Part shown: piece after piece, positions 33,543 to 37,761 of the stretch
Position numbering within the stretch: the stretch's first letter is position 1
Layout of the letters: each line of letters starts with the position of its first letter
Assembly (NCBI GenBank): GCA_902806335.1
Contig: CADCWG010000071.1
Location: 1 to 37,761, forward strand
Length of the DNA stretch: 37,761 bases
Direction: 5' to 3'
Origin: an uncultured Thermomicrobiales bacterium
GTDB lineage: Bacteria; Chloroflexota; Chloroflexia; Thermomicrobiales; UBA6265
Position numbers and translations under genes: made by a program
Notes under the pieces: generated by a model
Told to the model about the DNA's origin: nothing
The model's input: the letters and a program-made list of their open reading frames with translations, nothing else
The model's database searches: none

Positions 33543-34351
33543 CAGATCGGCGGCTCGATCGTCACCGGCTCGTTGATGCGGGAGAGGTCGAGCGTCCACG
33601 TGGCGGGGTCGTCGGTGTCCGGGTTCGGCTGCTCGGCCACCGTGGCCCGAAGCGCATCGCCGGTCTCGCGGTCGACCCAGACCTCGATCACCACCTCAGA
33701 CCCGCCCATCGTCCCGGCCGTGACCGGGCCGATCACCTCCTGCGAGACGGTGGCGCGGACGTGGGTGGCGTCGCGGCCGTTGATCTCCTCGTCGCCGACG
33801 GTCTCCGGGTTGGTTGCCTGCAGCAGCACCGGCCCGAGCCCGGTCTGCTCGTCGAACAGGACTCGGGGGTCGTACCCGATCTCCGCCGGGGCCGTCACCC
33901 AGTCTCCGGTGACCAGGTCTGTGGTCCAGTTCTGGTCGCCGACGGTGATCAGGTTGATAGTCACGGTCGCCAGGCCGCGCAGGCTGGCGTCGAAGCTCGC
34001 ACGGACCCGGTCGGGCCGGAGCAGGTCGCCCTCGGCGCTGAGAAGCTGGATCGTCTCGCCCTCGTCGATGTAGGTCGTGCCGTCGACCTCGAGGGTGAAG
34101 TGGGCCGACTGCGTGTCGGCCAGCCGCTGCGCCGCGCGGGCGAGGGCATCGCCGGCGGGTGTCGACGGGCGAGGGGTGGGGGAGGCCGCTGCACCCGGCG
34201 ATGCCACCGGGGTCGCCGGGGTCGCCGGCGTCGCGTCCTGGGCGACGGTCCCCGTTCGCCCCACGACGAGGAGGGGCAGGGTCGAGAGGACGACCAGCAG
34301 CGTGAGCGACAGAGGCAGCGGTCGGCGGGCGCGGCGCGCGGGGTGTCGCAC
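33542..34351 (-). CDS. Exported LppX/LprG-like lipid-carrier protein
   Basis: 269 residues. The N-terminus is a signal peptide (Arg-rich head, hydrophobic LPLSLTLLVVLSTLPLLVV, then TVAQDA) with no lipobox Cys, so it is secreted or anchored by its signal rather than lipidated. A Thr/Pro/Ala-rich linker (about 40-68) follows. The folded part has the LppX_LprAFG pattern: an N-terminal helix (LARAAQRLADTQSAHFTLEV), repeated beta strands, and GDALRATVAEQ near the end. Mycobacterial members have a hydrophobic cavity that binds acylated glycolipids. The GTG at 34351 has AAAGGA six bases upstream, far better than longer starts. The family call is mine by pattern, moderately sure. Confidence 0.75.
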   Translation of the reverse strand: MRHPARRARRPLPLSLTLLVVLSTLPLLVVGRTGTVAQDATPATPATPVASPGAAASPTPRPSTPAGDALARAAQRLADTQSAHFTLEVDGTTYIDEGETIQLLSAEGDLLRPDRVRASFDASLRGLATVTINLITVGDQNWTTDLVTGDWVTAPAEIGYDPRVLFDEQTGLGPVLLQATNPETVGDEEINGRDATHVRATVSQEVIGPVTAGTMGGSEVVIEVWVDRETGDALRATVAEQPNPDTDDPATWTLDLSRINEPVTIEPPI

Positions 34352-34428
34352 CTGGGGTCCTTTCGGAGCAGCCACTCGCTGGACGCGGGCGGCCGAATCG
34401 GGACGGGCGGGGTCCTGGCGGCCGTCCG

Positions 34429-34437
34429 AGTGTAGCA
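34429..34437 (-). promoter_or_regulatory. Extended -10 element before the LprG-like gene
   Basis: TGCTACACT on the minus strand; the start would be near 34422 and the leader about 70 bases. It stands back to back with the plus-strand element at 34488-34496. Confidence 0.5.
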
Positions 34438-34487
34438 CCGGGCCGGGGCCACGCCGGACGATCGGCCGGAGTCCACTCGGGTAACCG

Positions 34488-34496
34488 TGCTAGTAT
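34488..34496 (+). promoter_or_regulatory. Extended -10 element before the PP2C gene
   Basis: TGCTAGTAT, with a predicted start near 34503. No -35 match is found. Confidence 0.5.
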
Positions 34497-34579
34497 CCGC
34501 GCCCATGAGCGACGATCCTAGCTAGCCGTTGGCCGACGCGCGCTGCGCGCCGTTTTCCCCGTTCTTGTATGGGTTCCCG

Positions 34580-35560
34580 ATGTCGGCCCCACCCGGCGTC
34601 GCACCAGTCGATCTGAGGGAGTGGCCCCGCGTGGACCTGGCGACGGTCGGGACGACCGAACCACAGTTGAAGATCTCCGTTGGCGCCGCGACCGACACCG
34701 GGGGGCGTCCCGACAACGAGGACGCGGTCCTGGTCGGCGACCTGCCCGCGGTGGCGACCGGCGAGGATGCGGCGCCGGCGGGGGTGCTGATGGCCGTCGC
34801 CGACGGCATGGGTGGCCACCTCAAGGGCGAGGTGGCGAGCCACCTGGCGATCGATACCCTCCAGGCGATGGTCGGCAACGCCGTCGGGCCCGACACGGCC
34901 CTGATGCTGAAGCAGGCGTTTCGGAAGGCCAACGACGCCATCTACGCCAGCGCGCAGGGCGAAGGCACCGGCGAGACCATGGGCACGACCCTGGTGGTCG
35001 CCGCGATGCGCGGCAAGTACGCGACCATCGCCAACGTCGGCGACAGCCGCGCCTACCTCGTCCGCGCCAACCGGCTGACCCAGATCACCCAGGATCACAC
35101 GCTCGTCGCCGAGCAGGTGGCGCAGGGGACGATCAGCCGCGCGCAGGCGAAGGACAGCCCGCACCGCCACATCATCACCCACGCCCTCGGCCACCGGCCG
35201 AAGCTGGACCCGAAGATGCCGAACATCTTCGAACTGACGATGCTGCCGGAAGACCGGCTGGTGCTCTGCAGCGACGGCTTCAACGACGTGGTCGGCGAGG
35301 AGGACTTCGTCCGCGTCCTGCTCGCGGAAGAGCCGGACTCCGCCGTGCGGCACCTGATCGACCTCGCCAAGGAGCGGGGGACAAGCGACAACGTCTCGGC
35401 GGTGGCGGCCAAGTTCATGCCGGCGACGGTGGCACCGGCGCGTCCTATGGCGACCGCGGGCGCCGCCGGCGGGCTGGGTGGGCTCGTCGTTCCCCTGCTG
35501 GTCTCGCTCGCGGTGATCGTCTTCATCGCGGCCGTCCTGCTGATCCTGACGCTCGCGTAG
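34580..35560 (+). CDS. PP2C-family protein Ser/Thr phosphatase with C-terminal membrane anchor
   Basis: 326 residues. Removes phosphate from Ser/Thr of proteins using two Mn/Mg ions. The PP2C motifs are complete: TDTGGRPDNEDA (about 39-49), VADGMGGHLKGEVAS (about 73-87), GTTLVVAAM, NVGDSRAYL, DHTLVAEQV, CSDGFNDVV and the closing SDNVSAVA, which supplies the last metal-binding Asp. A single membrane helix (about 300-325) ends the protein, tethering the catalytic domain to the inner face of the membrane, as in PstP but without an extracellular domain. The ATG at 34580 is chosen; a TTG at 34529 would add 17 residues. It probably counteracts Ser/Thr kinases whose targets the FHA proteins at 28271-29514 read. 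An amidohydrolase gene follows after 17 bases. Confidence 0.92.
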   Translation: MSAPPGVAPVDLREWPRVDLATVGTTEPQLKISVGAATDTGGRPDNEDAVLVGDLPAVATGEDAAPAGVLMAVADGMGGHLKGEVASHLAIDTLQAMVGNAVGPDTALMLKQAFRKANDAIYASAQGEGTGETMGTTLVVAAMRGKYATIANVGDSRAYLVRANRLTQITQDHTLVAEQVAQGTISRAQAKDSPHRHIITHALGHRPKLDPKMPNIFELTMLPEDRLVLCSDGFNDVVGEEDFVRVLLAEEPDSAVRHLIDLAKERGTSDNVSAVAAKFMPATVAPARPMATAGAAGGLGGLVVPLLVSLAVIVFIAAVLLILTLA

Positions 35561-35577
35561 CGGCGGGCGGACCCGCG

Positions 35578-36525
35578 ATGACCGAGCCGACGCCTGGTGG
35601 GGACGGGGTGCCGATCCCGGTCGGGGTGATCGACGCGCACACCCACGCCTTCCCCGCGGAGGTCATCGCTCGGCGGGCGGCGACGGCCGCCGCCGAGCCG
35701 TGGTTCGCCGCCCTCTACGGCAACGGGCGGGCGGTGCTCGCGTCGGCCGACGACGTGCTGCGGAGCATGGACGGGGCGGGCGTGGCCCGGAGCGTCGTCT
35801 GCGGCTTCCCCTGGCGCGACCTCGGGCGCTGCCGGGCTCACAACGACGACCTCGCGGCGGCGGCGATGGCGAGCGGCGGGCGGCTGGCCTGGCTCGCGAC
35901 GGTGCCGCCGGCGGCGGGACCGGCCGCCGCGGCCGAGGCCGACCGGGCGTTCGCCCTCGGTGCGGCCGGCGTCGGGGAGTTGAACGGGGACGCCCAGGGC
36001 TTCGACCTCTGCCGGCGAGGGGACCTCGCCGACCTCGCCGAATGCTGCGTCGCCGCCGGGCGGCCGGTGCTGGTCCACGCCAGTGAGTCGGTCGGGCACG
36101 GTTACCCGGGGAAGGGGACGGCCACGCCCGAGAAGTTGCTGGCCTTCGTGGCGGCCTTCCCGGCGCTTCGCGTCGTCTTCGCGCACTGGGGGGGCGGCCT
36201 GCCGTTCTACGAGCTGATGCCAGAGGTGCGACTGGCCTGCGTCAACGTCGCCTACGACACCGGCGCCTCCACCTACCTCTACCGGCCGGCGGTCTTCCGA
36301 ACGGTCGTTGATCTGGTCGGCGCCGACCGGGTGCTCTGGGGGTCCGACTATCCCGTGCTGCGCCAGGACCGCTTCCTCCGGCGGACCCTGGCGGCGGGCC
36401 TCACCGAACCGGAACTCGAGGCCGTGCTCGGCGGATCGGCACGGCGGGTCTACGGGCTCCCGCCCCTGTCGACCGAGGTCGCCCAGGTGGGTGACCACGG
36501 ACCCGGCGCCGTGGGACGCCCGTGA
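35578..36525 (+). CDS. Amidohydrolase family 2 (ACMSD-like) metal-dependent hydrolase
   Basis: 315 residues. A TIM-barrel hydrolase/decarboxylase of the Amidohydro_2 type. The N-terminal metal pair is DAHTH (His21, His23). Later come PVLVHASES, VVFAHWGGGLPFYE and LWGSDYPVLRQ, which carry the remaining His and Asp ligands. The family includes aminocarboxymuconate-semialdehyde decarboxylase and resorcylate decarboxylases, but the substrate here is unknown. The ATG at 35578 follows PP2C closely; the stop overlaps ruvA by four bases (GTGA), so the three genes form one operon, although their functions do not obviously connect. Confidence 0.87.
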   Translation: MTEPTPGGDGVPIPVGVIDAHTHAFPAEVIARRAATAAAEPWFAALYGNGRAVLASADDVLRSMDGAGVARSVVCGFPWRDLGRCRAHNDDLAAAAMASGGRLAWLATVPPAAGPAAAAEADRAFALGAAGVGELNGDAQGFDLCRRGDLADLAECCVAAGRPVLVHASESVGHGYPGKGTATPEKLLAFVAAFPALRVVFAHWGGGLPFYELMPEVRLACVNVAYDTGASTYLYRPAVFRTVVDLVGADRVLWGSDYPVLRQDRFLRRTLAAGLTEPELEAVLGGSARRVYGLPPLSTEVAQVGDHGPGAVGRP

Positions 36526-37109
36526 TCGCCGGCCTCCGGGGGACCGTCGCCGCGAAGCTCCCCGACGCGCTGCTGGTCGACGTCGGGGGGGTGCTCTACC
36601 GCGTCGGCACCAGCACGACGACCCTCTCCGAGGCCGGCGACCTCGGCGCCCCGATCGAGCTACGCACGCACCTCTTCGTCCGTGAGGACCAGCTCAGCCT
36701 CTACGGGTTCGCCCGCGCGGACGAGCTCGCGCTGTTTGAGGTCCTGATTGGGGTGACCGGGGTGGGGCCGCGGCTCGCCTGCGCGATCCTCTCCCGGATG
36801 CCGGTCGATGTCCTCTACAGCGCGATCGCCAACGAGGGCGTCGATCTGCTCGCGACCGTGCCCGGGGTGGGCAAGAAGACGGCGGCGCGGCTCGTCCTCG
36901 AGCTGCGGGGTAAGCTGCCCAGCCCCCCCGCGGGCACCCCGGCACCGGCCGCCGCCCGGGCCGACGACGACGAGGTGATCGCCGCCCTCCGCTCGCTGGG
37001 CTACACCGTCGCCGAGGCCCACACCGCGGTCCTGCGGAGCGGCGGCGCCGAAGGCGCGACGGTCGAGGAGCGGGTCATCGCGGTGCTCCGCGAACTCGGT
37101 GCGGTCTGA
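36522..37109 (+). CDS. ruvA: Holliday junction DNA helicase subunit RuvA
   Basis: 195 residues, standard size. RuvA tetramers bind four-way junctions and direct RuvB-driven branch migration. The N-terminal OB fold is MIAGLRGTVAAKLPDALLVDV to about residue 63 (LFVREDQLSLYGF). Two helix-hairpin-helix motifs follow (LIGVTGVGPRLACAIL and LATVPGVGKKTAARLVLEL). A Pro/Ala-rich flexible linker (about 133-147) leads to domain III that contacts RuvB (DEVIAALRSLGYTVAEA). The GTG overlaps the amidohydrolase stop. ruvB and ruvC are not next to it. I see no SOS box before the operon. Confidence 0.96.
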   Translation: MIAGLRGTVAAKLPDALLVDVGGVLYRVGTSTTTLSEAGDLGAPIELRTHLFVREDQLSLYGFARADELALFEVLIGVTGVGPRLACAILSRMPVDVLYSAIANEGVDLLATVPGVGKKTAARLVLELRGKLPSPPAGTPAPAAARADDDEVIAALRSLGYTVAEAHTAVLRSGGAEGATVEERVIAVLRELGAV

Positions 37110-37129
37110 CGGCCGGTCGGACACCTCCT

Positions 37130-37157
37130 GCTTCGGGAGCCGCCGTGATACCGAAGC
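37130..37157 (+). terminator. Hairpin after ruvA
   Basis: GCTTCGG (37130-37136) pairs with CCGAAGC (37151-37157), about 20 bases after the ruvA stop; 14-base loop and no U tract. Confidence 0.35.
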
Positions 37158-37323
37158 CGGACGATCGGTGATGTCGTCGGGGGCGTGAGGACGGGTAGGA
37201 CCGCCCGGGTACGTCCCAAAGTCATCGCGAATCGGGCTGAGCGGCAGAGGGATCGGCGCCTGATCGTCCCCGCGTCCACCCTGGGCGAGCCCCGGGCGCG
37301 GGCACGATCCCGGCTGAGGTCAC

Positions 37324-37356
37324 GCCGGGCGAAGAAGCGGCGACCACCCGGGTTCG
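37324..37356 (+). repeat. Partial copy C of the interspersed element
   Basis: Contains GCCGGGCGAAG and GGCGACCACCCGGGTT. The second matches the right block of copy B at 13 of 16 positions, and the first matches the segment just before it (GCTGGGCGAAG). The left block is not recognisable. Confidence 0.4.
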
Positions 37357-37468
37357 GTGTGCGACGGCAATTCGCAGGGCCTCCGCCCGTCGGCAAGCGC
37401 AGCGGCGGAACCCCGGCTGCTCGCGGCGGCCGGCCCTGGCGGGCGCGTTCGACGTGGCGACCAGCCGG

Positions 37469-37761
37469 TTACCGCGCTTCAACCAGTTCCGTCCGGTTGC
37501 CAAACGGGTCGTCGACGTGGAAGCGGTCGAACCCGTCGAGGGGCATGTCTTCCTGGGTCCGGTGGCCGGCGTCGATGAGCCGGTCGCGGAGCGCGTTCAG
37601 GCCCTGGACTTCGAGCGCGACGTGGGCCTTGGTCGCCGGCCGGAACGCCGGGTCGACCCCGAGGTGGAGCTGGAGGTTGCCGGTCTCGAACCAGACCCCG
37701 CCGCGGGCGCGCAGCGCGGCCGGCTTCGCGACCTCCCGCAGCCCGAGGATCTCGCCGTAGA
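37469..37761 (-). CDS. VOC superfamily protein (partial, cut by the right edge)
   Basis: The C-terminal 96 or so residues are visible; the N-terminus lies beyond the window. The readable part starts YGEILGLREVAKPA and contains GGVWFETGNLQLHLGVD, KAHVALEVQGLNALRDRL, and ends FHVDDPFGNRTELVEAR, the standard second half of a glyoxalase/dioxygenase fold with a likely metal-binding Glu in RTELVE and a His in LQLHLG. These features suggest a metal-dependent member, unlike the VOC protein at 7797-8177. The substrate is unknown. Confidence 0.85.
   Translation of the reverse strand, partial: YGEILGLREVAKPAALRARGGVWFETGNLQLHLGVDPAFRPATKAHVALEVQGLNALRDRLIDAGHRTQEDMPLDGFDRFHVDDPFGNRTELVEAR

Larger units (their letters stand above)
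37110..37468. other. Convergent spacer ruvA/VOC gene, no gene seen
   Basis: About 360 bases. Holds the hairpin at 37130-37157 and a partial copy of the 80-bp element (37324-37356). Confidence 0.5.

Noticed and set aside
31809..34073. 754-codon plus-strand frame across the MFS gene and LprG-like gene
   Set aside because: Antisense artefact; composition dominated by Arg, Gln, Asp and Gly repeats.
1..37761. CRISPR arrays, insertion sequences, prophage or integrase genes, rRNA
   Set aside because: None seen on either strand; no regular spacer-repeat pattern, transposase motif or rRNA segment.

Overview
The window is a stretch of bacterial chromosome with very high GC content. Genes are densely packed on both strands, GTG starts are common, and I see no mobile elements, phage genes, rRNA or CRISPR. 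Several features point to Chloroflexota, most likely class Thermomicrobia (Sphaerobacter or Thermomicrobium relatives): a LexA box of the Gram-positive type, VanW and FHA/DUF3662 proteins, a DUF512 radical-SAM protein, a secreted trypsin-like protease with an acidic C-terminal domain, and an LprG-like exported protein. This placement is inferred from gene content; no rRNA is present to confirm it.

Layout. 1-1253 (minus): fabZ followed by a glycosyltransferase cut by the window edge, served by a near-consensus promoter. 1552-4439: gpsA (plus) converging on purA (minus). 4638-7242 (minus): a one-zinc DnaJ with a HAIR-like operator, a DUF4126 membrane protein, and lexA with its own SOS box inside the promoter spacer. 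7612-8177: a small coupled ORF and a VOC protein. 8778-13160: mutS2 and a secreted protease. 13339-16944 (minus): mfd. 17277-19656: comEA, comEC and a tRNA-Glu whose 5' end overlaps the comEC stop codon. 19744-25156: DUF985 cupin, a small minus-strand ORF, a sugar-phosphate nucleotidyltransferase overlapping prmA, then DUF512 and DUF167 genes. 25270-30652 (minus): an envelope cluster comprising a polytopic membrane protein, fhaA-like, fhaB-like, VanW and a GT2 glycosyltransferase. 30822-33542: rpe (plus) converging on an MFS exporter. 33542-34351 (minus): an LprG-like protein coupled to that exporter. 34580-37109 (plus): PP2C phosphatase, amidohydrolase, ruvA. 37469-37761 (minus): a VOC gene cut by the right edge.

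How the genes work together. The DNA maintenance set (lexA, mutS2, mfd, ruvA) is scattered rather than in one operon. ComEA and ComEC form a DNA-uptake pair, but ComEC lacks the usual C-terminal metallo-beta-lactamase domain. Envelope and signalling genes (FHA pair, VanW, GT2, PP2C) resemble parts of the actinobacterial FHA/PstP locus, but no Ser/Thr kinase is in the window. The LprG-like/MFS pair has the same order as the mycobacterial lprG-P55 lipid-export operon.

Non-coding signals. Seven gene-proximal extended -10 elements fit TGSTANNNT. Terminator-like hairpins are GC-rich and lack U tracts. An interspersed element of about 80 bp recurs, with two clear copies (2916-2997, 31706-31785), one good copy (20544-20623) and one partial copy (37324-37356). 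All lie in the same orientation in the four longer spacers between convergent genes. This element is the most novel-looking signal here.
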